From: Myxococcus virescens
GTDB taxonomy: Bacteria > Myxococcota > Myxococcia > Myxococcales > Myxococcaceae
NCBI RefSeq assembly: GCF_900101905.1
Contig: NZ_FNAJ01000015.1
Coordinates: forward strand, 147,254 to 211,253
Direction of reading: 5' to 3'
Length of the DNA: 64,000 nt
Shown here piece after piece: positions 25,237 through 34,511 of this stretch (the stretch's first letter is position 1; every line of letters starts with the position of its first letter). The notes below the pieces were generated by a model. The model made no database searches. It saw nothing but the letters and a program-made list of their open reading frames with translations, and was not told the origin of the DNA. Made by a program: the position numbers and the translations under genes.

Positions 25237-27467
25237 AGAAGCTGCTCATCACCGTCACCAGCGGCCTCGCGTTCCTGCTCACCCCCACCGAAGCGCGGGC
25301 GTGTGCCTACGACTCCGCCGGGGCCGTGTTCGTCACCAGCAGCCATCCCGACTGGCCGCTCTCCACCTTCGCGGCCGGGCGGCTGGGCGTGGTGCATGGC
25401 TCGATGCGCACCGCCTACCTCGCGTTCGCCTACCGGACGATGATGGGCATTCCCACCACGCCCGAGGAGCAACAGCCCCTGGTGACGCGCTGGGAGCTCA
25501 TGCACCAGGCGTTGCCGGAGCACCTCTCCCTGACACCAGGCTTCCAGCGCTGGCTGGCGGTACGGAAGCAGGTGGCGCCTCAGCTCCCAGAAGCCTCGCC
25601 CGAGCATTCCCGGCAGGTGAGATACGCACAGGTCCCCCGCATCCAGGGTGACGCGTTCCAGCGCGCCGCGAACACCGCCACCGACCTGGCCCAGGCGTGG
25701 AAGAAGCACCCCGCGCTGGTGGAGGAGTGGGTGCGCAACCAGGACACCGTCTTCGGCCCGTGCGCCATCCTGCCGGAGCCCGACCCGCGGCTGGATGACG
25801 GCGTGAGCGCGCAGCACCAGGCCCGCCGGCGAGACGAGCGCGCCTACCAGGAGGCCGCCTCGCGCTTCTACTGCGACGACTATCCCGGCGCCCTGTCCTC
25901 GTTCCAGAAGCTCGCTGCGTCGCAGGAATCACCCTACCGGGCGCTCGCCGCCTACCTCGTGGCGCGCACCCATGTCCGGCAGGCGCTGATGGAGAAGAAA
26001 GGTGAGTATCACTTCGAGTCGCGGGAAGACGCCGTCTTCCTCTCGCGGCTGGGCGAGGCGGACCGGGTGCTCGATGGCGTGCTCGCCTCCCCGGAGCTGC
26101 GGAGCGTCCATGCGCCCGCGCGCGGCTTGCGGAGCCTGGTGCGCTACCGGCTGCGACCCAAGACCTGGCACTGTGAGCTGCTGTCGCACGTGCTCGAACC
26201 CGGGACGGGCACCGCCCTCGCCTCGGAGCTGGGCGACCTCGACCTGATGTTGCGAGAAGCGAGCACCTGCGAGGGCCTCCCCGCGCCCGCCGAGGCGCTC
26301 CAGGCGTGGCTCCACGCCATGAAGGACACGCCCTACAGCGCGGCGCCCGATGCGGAGCGCCGCGCGCAATACGACGGAGCCCTGGCCCGCTGGAAGAAGA
26401 CGGCGCACATGCCGTGGCTCGTCGCCGCGCTGGCCAAGGCGACGCCGGACGCTCCGGGCGTGCCGGAGCTGCTCGCCGCCTCCGCGAAGGTCGCGCCCAC
26501 GTCTCCCGCCGGCCTGACGGTGGCGTACCATGCCGCGCGGCTGCTGCATGGCCGAGGCGAGGTGGAGGCGGCGCGGGCGCGGCTCGCGACGGTGCCCGCC
26601 GAGCTGACCCGGGACCTGCCCTCCACGGACAACCTGCTGCGCGAGGAGCGGCTCGCGGTGGCCAGAGACCCGGACGAGGCCATGCGGGAAGCGGTCAACA
26701 TCATCGCCGACTATGAAATGAGCAGCAGCTACTCCGAGCCCTACACCACGCCGCTGGCCGAACGGCCCCGGCTCTTCAGCCCGCGCGCCGTGGCCATGCT
26801 GGAGCCCCGGCTGACGGCGAAGCGCATGGGTGAGCTGGCGGCGGGGGACATCCTGCCTCCCGCCCTTCGACGGCAGCTCATGTGGACCGCCTTCGCGCGC
26901 GCCACCGTCGCGGGTGACGACGCGACGATTCAGGCCGTGGCGAAGCGCCTGGCGGCGACGGAGCCCAAGGCGAAGGCGGAGCTGCTGGCGCTCGCCGGCA
27001 AGCCCACGCCCGAGGAGCGTCAGTTCGAGGCCCAGCTGCTCCTCATGGGACTGCCCGCCGTCTCCGCTCGGCTCAACGCGGGCGAGGACCGGCTGGCGAA
27101 CACCCATCCCAACCTCAGCCTCACCATGGATATGTCCTACCAGCGCAACTGGTGGTGCGGTCCGAAGCCGGACGCGAGCGTGCCCCCCGTGCACTTCGAG
27201 GACACGCCCGACGCACCGGACGCGGCGCGGGAGTGGAAGGCCCTCCAGGACGCGGGCAACTCGGTGCCCTACTTCGCCCGCGTCGCCATGGCCTGGGCCC
27301 AGGCCCACCCGGATGACCCGCGCTCGCCCATCGCCCTGTTCCGCGCGGTCCGCGCCAGCAAGCGCGGCTGCGGACAGGCCACGCGCGAGGCACGCGAGGC
27401 CTTCCGCTATCTCCACAAGCACTACGGCAAGACGAGCTGGGCGAAGCGCACGCCCTACGTGTACTGA
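25233..27467 (+). CDS. Secreted helical-repeat protein of unknown function (744 aa)
   Basis: ATG 25233 overlaps the DUF3142 stop (ATGA). A signal peptide (MKKLLITVTSGLAFLL...ARA) leads into a helix-rich protein: residues ~190-700 read like tetratricopeptide/solenoid helices (YPGALSSFQKLAASQ, AAYLVARTHVRQAL, AYHAARLLHGRGEVEAARAR). No catalytic motif is apparent. The mature start has ARACAYDSAG and the end KRTPYVY. Coupling to a DUF3142 lipoprotein implies a joint envelope role, possibly polysaccharide-related; this is inference. Confidence 0.7.
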   Translation: MKKLLITVTSGLAFLLTPTEARACAYDSAGAVFVTSSHPDWPLSTFAAGRLGVVHGSMRTAYLAFAYRTMMGIPTTPEEQQPLVTRWELMHQALPEHLSLTPGFQRWLAVRKQVAPQLPEASPEHSRQVRYAQVPRIQGDAFQRAANTATDLAQAWKKHPALVEEWVRNQDTVFGPCAILPEPDPRLDDGVSAQHQARRRDERAYQEAASRFYCDDYPGALSSFQKLAASQESPYRALAAYLVARTHVRQALMEKKGEYHFESREDAVFLSRLGEADRVLDGVLASPELRSVHAPARGLRSLVRYRLRPKTWHCELLSHVLEPGTGTALASELGDLDLMLREASTCEGLPAPAEALQAWLHAMKDTPYSAAPDAERRAQYDGALARWKKTAHMPWLVAALAKATPDAPGVPELLAASAKVAPTSPAGLTVAYHAARLLHGRGEVEAARARLATVPAELTRDLPSTDNLLREERLAVARDPDEAMREAVNIIADYEMSSSYSEPYTTPLAERPRLFSPRAVAMLEPRLTAKRMGELAAGDILPPALRRQLMWTAFARATVAGDDATIQAVAKRLAATEPKAKAELLALAGKPTPEERQFEAQLLLMGLPAVSARLNAGEDRLANTHPNLSLTMDMSYQRNWWCGPKPDASVPPVHFEDTPDAPDAAREWKALQDAGNSVPYFARVAMAWAQAHPDDPRSPIALFRAVRASKRGCGQATREAREAFRYLHKHYGKTSWAKRTPYVY

Positions 27468-27587
27468 CGTCCCGCCTACAGCACGCGCTGGGTGGCGTGG
27501 CGGATGCGGTCGGGCTGAGAGGCTGTGCGTTTGCGCTCGAATGGCACGCGTGGTGTAGCCTCCCGGACAACGGGAGTACACGTGTCC

Positions 27588-27779
27588 ATGCAATCACAAG
27601 GCAACAAGGTTCTTCGTACGGTGACGGTGGTCCTCGCGGTCGTCCTGCTGGGTTTCGTGGTGCTGACGGCGGCTGGAACCTTCTTCGGTGGGACCAAGAT
27701 CCGCCCGCTGTTCGGCATGCCGGAGGGCGGCCTGCACGCCCTCGACGCCGGTGACGCGGCGCCCCCGGCCACGCCGTGA
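27588..27779 (+). CDS. Small single-pass membrane protein (63 aa)
   Basis: From ATG 27588: a short polar start, then a TM helix (TVTVVLAVVLLGFVVLTA) and a Pro/Ala-rich tail. It overlaps the start of the next gene by one base (TGATG), so both are likely co-translated. No family is recognised. Confidence 0.6.
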   Translation: MQSQGNKVLRTVTVVLAVVLLGFVVLTAAGTFFGGTKIRPLFGMPEGGLHALDAGDAAPPATP

Positions 27780-28576
27780 TGAGCCTGGAGGTCCTAGGCG
27801 GGGGGGCCGCGATTTCCTTCGGGGTGCTCGCGTGTGTCTTCTGGCCGTTGGAGAAGGCCTGGGCCGCGCGGCCAGGACAGCCGCTGCTGCGCCCTGCCTT
27901 CCGCACCGACCTCGCCTACTTCGTGGCGCAATACCTGGTGCTCGCGCCGCTGGCGCTGCTGATGCTGAGCCACGTGCAGGCGCTCTTGCACCTGGACCTG
28001 CTGTCGGGGCTCCAGGCCGCCGTGGCACGCCAGCCCTGGTGGCTTCAGGCACTCGAAGCGGTGGTGCTCTGCGACCTGCTCGTCTACGGCTTCCACCGAC
28101 TGTCACACCAGGTGGACTTCCTCTGGCGCTTCCACGCCGTCCACCACTCGGCCGAGCACCTCGACTGGCTCGCCGCGCACCGCGAGCACCCCGTGGACGG
28201 ACTGCTCACGCAGTTGGTGGTGAACCTCCCCGCGATGCTGATGGGCTTTCCGCTCGAGACGCTGGCGATGCTCATCGCCTTCCGCGGGCTGTGGGCCATC
28301 TTCATCCACTCCAACGTCCGGCTGCCGCTGGGGCCGCTGGGCTTCCTCTTCGGCGCGCCCGAACTGCACCACTGGCACCACGCGCGCGAACGGCACACGC
28401 GGCACAACTTCGGCAACCTCGCGCCGTGGACGGATTGGCTCTTCGGCACCTACCACCGGCCCACCGGGCCCGAGCAGTATCCGCTCGGGCTCGTGGAGCC
28501 GTTTCCCCGGCGCTTCTGGGCCCAGCTCCTCTCGCCCGTGACGCGGGCGACTGACAGCAGGAATACGCCACGCTGA
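27779..28576 (+). CDS. Fatty acid hydroxylase / sterol desaturase-superfamily membrane protein
   Basis: 265 residues from ATG 27779, overlapping the preceding stop by one base; GTG 27776 is in frame just upstream. Four to five TM segments surround the di-iron histidine clusters: HRLSH near 105, HAVHH near 120, then HHWHH and HTRHN near 205-215. These define the integral-membrane hydroxylase superfamily that oxidises lipid chains or sterols using O2. It is inner-membrane located. The small upstream TM protein may be a partner. The substrate is not predictable. Confidence 0.88.
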   Translation: MSLEVLGGGAAISFGVLACVFWPLEKAWAARPGQPLLRPAFRTDLAYFVAQYLVLAPLALLMLSHVQALLHLDLLSGLQAAVARQPWWLQALEAVVLCDLLVYGFHRLSHQVDFLWRFHAVHHSAEHLDWLAAHREHPVDGLLTQLVVNLPAMLMGFPLETLAMLIAFRGLWAIFIHSNVRLPLGPLGFLFGAPELHHWHHARERHTRHNFGNLAPWTDWLFGTYHRPTGPEQYPLGLVEPFPRRFWAQLLSPVTRATDSRNTPR

Positions 28577-28609
28577 GCTGGGATTCGCGTTCCCGCTGGC
28601 GGCAATCCG

Positions 28610-29437
28610 TCACACCGCCCTGGAGGTCCGCGTCTCTGATTGCGCGTCCAGGAATGTCCCCAAGGTGGCATTGACGAGCGCGGGCTCCTCCACGGTGGAG
28701 GAGTGCCCTCCGCGCGGCAGGGTCACCAGGCGTGAGCCGGGGATGAGCCGGTGCAGGCGCTGCGCCTTGGCGGGGACGGTGGCCGTGTCCTCGGCGCCGA
28801 CGACGACGAGCGTGGGCACGCGGATGTGTGGGATTTCGTGGGCCACGCCGCGCCGCTCGATGACGCCGTTGACGGCGCGCCAGATGTCGCGGCGGTTCTC
28901 CATGAGGCGCGTGCGCCAGCGGCTGCGCTCCTCGGCCCGGTTGGGGTCCGTCATGAAGCTGCGGCCGAACATGATGCGCATCACCGGGTCCGCCACCGGG
29001 CGCAGGCCCGCCAGGCGCGCGGTGAGGTTGAGCAGCGTGTAGCGCGGCACGTTGTGAAGGGGCTCCGGGTCGGCGGACGTCTCCATCAGCACCAGCGAGC
29101 GCAGCAGGTCCGGCCGCCGCGCGGCGATGCGCATGCCAACGAAGCCGCCCATGGACAGGCCCACGAAGTGACAGGGCCCCACGCCCAGCCGCTCGATGAG
29201 CGCCACCGCGTCCAGGTACACCGTCTCCATGTCGATGACGCGCGCCGGAGGCACGGCGCTCTGGCCCTGGCCCCGGTGGTCATAGGCGATGCAGCGGTAA
29301 CGTCCGCACAGCGCTTCCACTTGCGGATCGAAGAGGCGACAGCTCCACAGCAAGCCGTGGCTGAAGACGATGGGCACGCCCGTGCCACCCGAGTCCTCGT
29401 AGTACAGCTCCGTTCTGTTGACGGTCAGCATCGGCAT
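28610..29437 (-). CDS. Alpha/beta hydrolase
   Basis: 275 residues. ATG 29437 has GGGGAGGG about ten bases upstream, favouring it over a start 14 codons earlier. The core is standard: IVFSHGLLWS (oxyanion HG), nucleophile Ser95 in GLSMGG, an acid Asp217 in VGAEDTA and His245 in PRGGHSS. A helical lid occupies ~125-200. It is a cytoplasmic esterase, lactonase or haloperoxidase-like enzyme; the substrate is unknown. Convergent with the hydroxylase gene. Confidence 0.9.
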   Translation of the reverse strand: MPMLTVNRTELYYEDSGGTGVPIVFSHGLLWSCRLFDPQVEALCGRYRCIAYDHRGQGQSAVPPARVIDMETVYLDAVALIERLGVGPCHFVGLSMGGFVGMRIAARRPDLLRSLVLMETSADPEPLHNVPRYTLLNLTARLAGLRPVADPVMRIMFGRSFMTDPNRAEERSRWRTRLMENRRDIWRAVNGVIERRGVAHEIPHIRVPTLVVVGAEDTATVPAKAQRLHRLIPGSRLVTLPRGGHSSTVEEPALVNATLGTFLDAQSETRTSRAV

Positions 29438-29554
29438 GCGCGGCACCCTCCCCGGCTGGCGAGGATAGGCGAGCGACACGCGCGGACGGGTACTCCTCTT
29501 CGTGGAGCCGTTGGCCGGCTGACGTCCCGCTGCCCTCGGGGCCCACGCGACTGG

Positions 29555-30796
29555 CTACCAGAGACCCTTGGCTTGAAGCAGCTCGCCCACGCGGCGGGGC
29601 TCGGCGCGCCAGGCGGTGAAGAAGTCCTCAGCGGCGTCGGGGGACAGGTTCTCCCAGACGAGGCGGCCGGTGTCCTCCTCGCGGCGGCAGCGCACGAAGG
29701 TGGAGCGCACCTGTTCGGGCGAGTCGAAGGAGAGGCTGTCGAGCAGCTCCGGGCTCTGGCTGGTGAGCAGGGCCTGCCGGGGTTCGAGCTGTTCGAGGAT
29801 GGCGCGGACCTGCCGGGGGTGGAAGGCGTGCGCGATCTCATCCGCGATGACGACGGCGCGGGCGTGGGCCAGGTAGTGGAGGAAGGCCACCAGGCGCTTC
29901 TGGCCGTAGCCGAGCTGCCGGGCGGAGAGGCGCTGGCCGGCGGCGGTGACGAAGCAGAGGTCCAGGTTTCCCAGGGACAGCGTTTCGTATTTGCCCTGGG
30001 GTTGGGTCTCCAGCGGGGACAGGAGCGCCTCCGCGGACGCGAAGCCGAGGAGCCGGGCGGCGTCACGGAGGAAGGGGACGTTCTCCGAGGACAGCACGTA
30101 GCGGGAGGCGCCCCACTGCGCGGCGGCGACCTTGCGCAGGCCGTCGAGCAGGTCTTCCGAGGCCACGCCCGTGCCCGTCGCGAGCACGCCCTCCGTGCGG
30201 CGGGAGAGCCGCAGCTCGGCATGCCAGAGCTGGTCGAAGTGGGCGAGCCCCTCGTCGAAGCGGCGGAGGTCGGCCTGGGCGGAGACCTCGCGCGCCATGG
30301 CGAGCATCGGCTCCACGGCGGCGGTGCCCTCGCCCGTCTTCTCCACCCAGGCGATGCCGCCCGTCATCAAGACGAGCCAGAGCCGGCCACCGACTTCGGG
30401 AGCGATGCGCTCATGCACGACGTCGGTGGTGTCGTCCTCGCGGGAGACGCGGAGCTGCTGGCCTTCGCGGTGGATGACCAGCGGCCAGGCCATGTCGCGC
30501 GGGGCCACGGTGATGTCCATGGACAGGCCGCTCGTGCCTTCCGCGCCCGAGGGCACGTTGCGCACGCGCACGGTGATGCGTCCGGTGTCCGCGGCCAGCG
30601 CATATTCGAGGTCGAACGCCTCATGCCGCAGCGGCGTGAAGTCCGAGCTGACCACGGCGGCGGCGAGGTCCAACAGCGTGGACTTCCCGGTGCCGTTCTC
30701 CCCGAGCAGCACGTTGAGGGACGGGCTGAAGAGCAACCGCGTCCCGGGCTTCACGGAGCGGAACTGGTGGACCTGGAGCCACTGGAGCTTGAGCAT
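29555..30796 (-). CDS. AAA-family/ABC-type ATPase (AAA_15/AAA_21-like)
   Basis: 413 residues from ATG 30796. LLGENGTGKST (residues ~30-40) is a Walker A of the RecF/SMC/ABC type. A signature-like LGYGQKRLVA and Walker B AVVIADEIAHAFHP precede a LTSQSPELLD D/H-loop. This layout is common to AAA_15/AAA_21 ATPases found in phage-defence and conflict systems, but no nuclease (TOPRIM) domain is fused. A SUKH protein gene lies 34 bases upstream on the same strand. Defence function is a possibility, not shown. Confidence 0.8.
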   Translation of the reverse strand: MLKLQWLQVHQFRSVKPGTRLLFSPSLNVLLGENGTGKSTLLDLAAAVVSSDFTPLRHEAFDLEYALAADTGRITVRVRNVPSGAEGTSGLSMDITVAPRDMAWPLVIHREGQQLRVSREDDTTDVVHERIAPEVGGRLWLVLMTGGIAWVEKTGEGTAAVEPMLAMAREVSAQADLRRFDEGLAHFDQLWHAELRLSRRTEGVLATGTGVASEDLLDGLRKVAAAQWGASRYVLSSENVPFLRDAARLLGFASAEALLSPLETQPQGKYETLSLGNLDLCFVTAAGQRLSARQLGYGQKRLVAFLHYLAHARAVVIADEIAHAFHPRQVRAILEQLEPRQALLTSQSPELLDSLSFDSPEQVRSTFVRCRREEDTGRLVWENLSPDAAEDFFTAWRAEPRRVGELLQAKGLW

Positions 30797-30830
30797 CAAC
30801 CGGAAGACTGGCTCCCTGGACGCTTCAGCG

Positions 30831-31280
30831 TCAACTCGCGCCGCACGGCGGCACGGCCCCCCGGGACTCCCAGATGGGCCGGCGCTTGTCCACCCACGCG
30901 AAGACCTTGTTGGACCAGAAGCTGGCCATCGTCAGCGTCACGCAGTCGCCCGTATCGACATGGACGATGTCCCACTGGTCCGCGTTATTCCGACTCCGGG
31001 TGTCGAAGCCCAGCCGGTGCTGGCCGTCGAACGTGGCGAAATGCACGAAGCCACCCACCGGAACCCACTGCGAACAGGGCAGGACGCTCAGCGCGGGCTC
31101 CCGCACGACGAGTCCATCATGCGCGCGCCAGAAGAGCTCGACCTGGAATGGAAGCGGTCCGCCGAGCCGCTCCGAGAGCGCCTGGAGTGCCTCGGTTGAA
31201 GCGGGTGGGTGGAAGACCACCTCCAGCCCACGAGAGGCGCTCCGCTTGTCGAGGGCACGGCGAAACTCTTCCACTCTCAT
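30831..31280 (-). CDS. SMI1/KNR4 (SUKH) family protein
   Basis: 149 residues from ATG 31280. The core ALSERLGGPLPFQVELFWRAHDG is the SUKH signature (LP..L..F...h.G), followed by strands VPVGGFVHFAT and WDIVHVDT. SUKH proteins often neutralise nuclease or deaminase toxins of T6SS, CDI and related systems. Here no toxin is adjacent; the next gene on the strand is an AAA ATPase. It could be an orphan immunity gene or a regulator. Confidence 0.8.
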   Translation of the reverse strand: MRVEEFRRALDKRSASRGLEVVFHPPASTEALQALSERLGGPLPFQVELFWRAHDGLVVREPALSVLPCSQWVPVGGFVHFATFDGQHRLGFDTRSRNNADQWDIVHVDTGDCVTLTMASFWSNKVFAWVDKRRPIWESRGAVPPCGAS

Positions 31281-31878
31281 TCCGACTCCATGGCAGCGGT
31301 GGAAGGGCGCAGGGATGCGCCATCCATGAGGGTGCTGTGATGCAGCGACACGGGGCGCCCAGTCTAGCGCCTTGGCATCTACACCGGCCCCGGTGGAGCC
31401 TGCATCTTCCCCTGCGACTGAGATGACTGCGGAGAACGGGCCGGACACCGACCTGTACAACCACGCGGGCGGGCGGCGGGCCTATCCTGGGCCCCTCGTT
31501 CGACATGACCGCCAACCTCGACTGCGAGCGCGTCAACGCGCGAGGCTTCGCGGGCGTGCTGACCCCAGCGCCACTTTCGGCCGGTGGCAGGACCACCCTC
31601 GCGCCCAGCCTCCCGGGAACGGACGCACGCCCCCTCACGGGGATGCTGCGCTTCGACGACGACTGGGACGCGGAGCGCTGAGCTGTTGTCCAAGCCCGCG
31701 CAGTCGCATCGCCCCCGGAGGCCGTGCATGACAGCAGCCCCGCCCCACGGGCTGCCTGTCCTGCCCTGCTTCATGCACTGACACGCAGCCCCGTCCCTTT
31801 TTCTGTCCACCAGACGCAAGGCAGCCCCACCAGCCGTGGTGGCTGGGCAACGCGCTTCCTACCTGTGCGCGCGCTCCC
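31281..31878. other. Gene-poor region upstream of the efflux operon
   Basis: 598 bases. Apart from a possible 58-residue frame (31505-31681) nothing convincing is seen. The region must contain the promoters of the SUKH gene (minus) and the TolC gene (plus). Confidence 0.5.
31505..31681 (+). CDS. Possible small or remnant gene (58 aa)
   Basis: ATG 31505 to TGA. About 86% of third codon positions are G or C, in line with real genes here. The peptide includes NLDCERVNARG, GGRTTLAPSLPG and MLRFDDDWDAER. No ribosome site is visible, so it may be the tail of a decayed gene. No family is recognised. Confidence 0.3.
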   Translation: MTANLDCERVNARGFAGVLTPAPLSAGGRTTLAPSLPGTDARPLTGMLRFDDDWDAER

Positions 31879-33357
31879 ATGAATGCCCTGCTGCTCGCAG
31901 CCCTGCTGTCCCACGCCTCCAGCCTCCTGCTGGCCCAGGCGGGCCCCGGCACCGACGCGGGCGTGGAGCCCCCCGCGGCCCGCGCTCCCGCCCTCTCCCC
32001 GGAGACACCCGAACCACCGCGGTTCCCAGTGTCAGACCCACTGCTGAAGCCCATTCCCCCAGCCGACATGCAGGTGGCGACCTGGGAAGAGGCGCTGCAA
32101 CTGCTGCGTCAACGCTCCACCCGCCTGTACACCGCGCTCGCCCAGGTGGAGGCCGCGGCGGGCGTGCAGCGAATCGCCCTGGCCGCGTTGCTGCCCACGC
32201 TCATCGGCACCGTCTCCGTCCAGTCCAACGTGCTCAATCCCGACGCGACGCCGCTCCTGGGTGGTGGCGGTGGTGGCGGCGGAGCGGGAGGCGGAATCGG
32301 CGGGGGCATTGGCGGCGACGTCGGAGGCGCCCAGTCCCCGGGCCTCACCCGCCCGCCTTTCCTGGGACTGCTGAACGCCACCCAGCCCCTGTTCAACCTC
32401 TCGTCCATCATCGCGCTGGGCACCGCCCGCGAGGCCCGACGCACCGCCAACCTATCGCTGGCGGAGACGCGGCGCCAGCTCACCAGCGCACTGGCCCAGT
32501 CACTGGTGCTCGTCGCCGCGCAGGAGCGGATGGCCGAGGTCAACCGCGTCAACCTGCGCACCGCCCTGGAGCGGCTGGCCCTCACGGAGCGCCGCTTCGA
32601 ACTGGGCGCGGGCACGCGGCTGGACGTCGTGCGCGTGCAGCAGGACACGGAGACGGCGCGCAACCTCGTCGTCCTGGGTGACGAGACCCTGCGCAAGGCC
32701 CGTGAAACGCTGGGACTGGTGCTGGGCATTCCTCGAGGCGTGGGCCTGGCCCGGGGCGTCCAGTTGGAGACCCTGCTCCAGCAATCGCGGCGTGACTGCC
32801 AGCAACTGGAGTCGCTCGACCGGCGCGCGGACATCGCGGTGGCGCGCTCGCGGCGCACGCTGGCCGAGCGGCAGGTGTCGGAAGTGAAGGCGCGTTATGC
32901 CCCGACGCTCGCGCTGACCAGCACCACCCTGGCCCTCACCGTGGAAGAGGGCTTCGTGACGGTGCCGGTGTGGAACATCGGCGCCAGCCTGGTGCTGCCC
33001 TTCTGGGATGGCGGCGCACGAGAGGGCCAACTGCGGCAGACGCGCGCGGGCGTGGAGGTGGCGAAGCAGGGGCTGGTGGAGCTGGAGCGCACCGCTTCGG
33101 TGGAGGTGCTGCAGGCACGGCGCGCCGTACAGGTGGCGGAGGCGGCCACGCGCATCGCGGGCCGGGGACGCGCCCTGGCCGAGGAGAACGACCGGCTCAC
33201 CCGGCGCAGCTTCGAGGTGGGAACGGGGACCAGCCTGGAGCTCATCCAGACAGCGTCGGACCTCCGCCAAGCGGAGCTGCTGCTGGTGGTGCGCGAGTTC
33301 GAGCTGGAGCAGGCGAGGGTCGCGGCGTTTCTCACGGAGGCGGCATGCGATTGGTGA
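31879..33357 (+). CDS. TolC-family outer-membrane efflux protein
   Basis: 492 residues. A signal peptide (~1-20) and a Pro-rich segment precede two OEP repeats with long helices (LRQRSTRLYTALAQVEAA, LAETRRQLTSALAQSLV, RRAVQVAEAATRIA). A Gly-rich loop (~130-155: GGGGGGGAGGG-like) interrupts the first repeat and is unusual in length. The NxTQPLFN-like ATQPLFNL is typical of the family. It forms the outer-membrane channel for the RND pump encoded by the next two genes; its stop overlaps the adaptor gene by 13 bases. Confidence 0.92.
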   Translation: MNALLLAALLSHASSLLLAQAGPGTDAGVEPPAARAPALSPETPEPPRFPVSDPLLKPIPPADMQVATWEEALQLLRQRSTRLYTALAQVEAAAGVQRIALAALLPTLIGTVSVQSNVLNPDATPLLGGGGGGGGAGGGIGGGIGGDVGGAQSPGLTRPPFLGLLNATQPLFNLSSIIALGTAREARRTANLSLAETRRQLTSALAQSLVLVAAQERMAEVNRVNLRTALERLALTERRFELGAGTRLDVVRVQQDTETARNLVVLGDETLRKARETLGLVLGIPRGVGLARGVQLETLLQQSRRDCQQLESLDRRADIAVARSRRTLAERQVSEVKARYAPTLALTSTTLALTVEEGFVTVPVWNIGASLVLPFWDGGAREGQLRQTRAGVEVAKQGLVELERTASVEVLQARRAVQVAEAATRIAGRGRALAEENDRLTRRSFEVGTGTSLELIQTASDLRQAELLLVVREFELEQARVAAFLTEAACDW

Positions 33358-34502
33358 GGACGTGGAGCACGGGACTCGCCGTTCTGCTCCTCGTGGGCTG
33401 CCGCTCGCAGGGCGACGCAGGGCCGCAAGGAGGCCAGGCGGCCACGAACCAGCCCATGCCGGTGGAGGTGGAGCGCCTGGTCCCCGCCGAGGTGCGCGAG
33501 TCCAACGAGTACCTGGGTGCGCTCATCTCCCGCAGCAGCATCACCGTCTATCCGCAGGTCGCTGGCTACGTGAAGTCGATTCCACTCAAGCCGGGAGCAC
33601 GCGTCGAACAGGGTGAAGTGCTGCTCGTGGTGGATCCCCGACGAGAAAGCGCGGGCCTGCGCGCCACCCAGGCGCAGCAAGCCGCCGCCATGGCGCAGCG
33701 AGCGTACGCCCAACAGACGCGCAAGCGCAGTGAGCAGTTGCTGAAGGAGGGACTCCAGAGCCGCCAGGATTATGACCAGGCGGTGGCGCAGGCACTGCAA
33801 GCCGAGGCCAGCGCGCGCGCCATCGAAGCCCAGGTGCAGGCCCAGGAGGTCCAGCTCGGCTTCTACGAGGTGAGCGCGCCCTTCGCCGGCATCGTGGGCG
33901 ACTACCCGGTGAACGTGGGCGACTTCGTGACGCAGCAGACGGCCCTCACCACGTTGGACCAGAGCAACACGTTGGAGCTGTCCGTCCAGATTCCCGTCGA
34001 GCGGGCAGGCACCGTCCGGGTGGGCACCACGCCAGTGGAGGTGTTGGACCCGGAGGGCCGGCTCGTGGTGTCCGCGCCGGTGTTCTTCGTAGCGCCCACG
34101 CCCAACGCCACCACGCAACTGGTGGAGATACGCAGCGTCTTCGAGAACACCGTGGGCCTGCGCGCGGGACAGTTCGTGCGCGCCCGGGTCGTCTATGCCA
34201 CGCGGGAGGCCTTGCGCGTCCCGACCGCCGCCGTCACCCGCATCAGCAGTCAGTCCTTCGTCTTCGTGATGCGGGACTCCGACGCGGGCACCGTGGCGCA
34301 GCGGGCGCCGGTGAGCCTGGGACTCGTCTCTGGCAATGACTACGAGGTGACGGGCGGACTGGACGCGGGCACGCCCGTGGTGCTCAGCGGCATCCAGATG
34401 CTCCGCGATGGCCAGCCCATCCAACCCAAGGCCCCCTCGCGCAAGCCACCTCAGGGCGTAGGCGGCAGCGGGACCGACGGCGGCACCCCGCCGGAACAGT
34501 GA
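33345..34502 (+). CDS. RND efflux periplasmic adaptor (membrane fusion protein)
   Basis: 385 residues; ATG 33345 follows CACGGAGG and lies inside the end of the TolC gene. It is a lipoprotein (LLLVGC, Cys19). It has the biotinyl/lipoyl half-motifs (GYVKSIPLKPGARVEQGEVL and APFAGIVGDYPVNVGDFV, residues ~67-85 and ~170-190) around a coiled-coil hairpin with QQAAAMAQRAYAQQT. A beta-barrel (VSAPVFFVAP) and a membrane-proximal domain (VVLSGIQMLRDGQPIQPK) follow. Its job is to link the inner-membrane RND pump to TolC. Confidence 0.93.
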   Translation: MRLVRTWSTGLAVLLLVGCRSQGDAGPQGGQAATNQPMPVEVERLVPAEVRESNEYLGALISRSSITVYPQVAGYVKSIPLKPGARVEQGEVLLVVDPRRESAGLRATQAQQAAAMAQRAYAQQTRKRSEQLLKEGLQSRQDYDQAVAQALQAEASARAIEAQVQAQEVQLGFYEVSAPFAGIVGDYPVNVGDFVTQQTALTTLDQSNTLELSVQIPVERAGTVRVGTTPVEVLDPEGRLVVSAPVFFVAPTPNATTQLVEIRSVFENTVGLRAGQFVRARVVYATREALRVPTAAVTRISSQSFVFVMRDSDAGTVAQRAPVSLGLVSGNDYEVTGGLDAGTPVVLSGIQMLRDGQPIQPKAPSRKPPQGVGGSGTDGGTPPEQ

Positions 34503-34511
34503 GGGGCCGCC

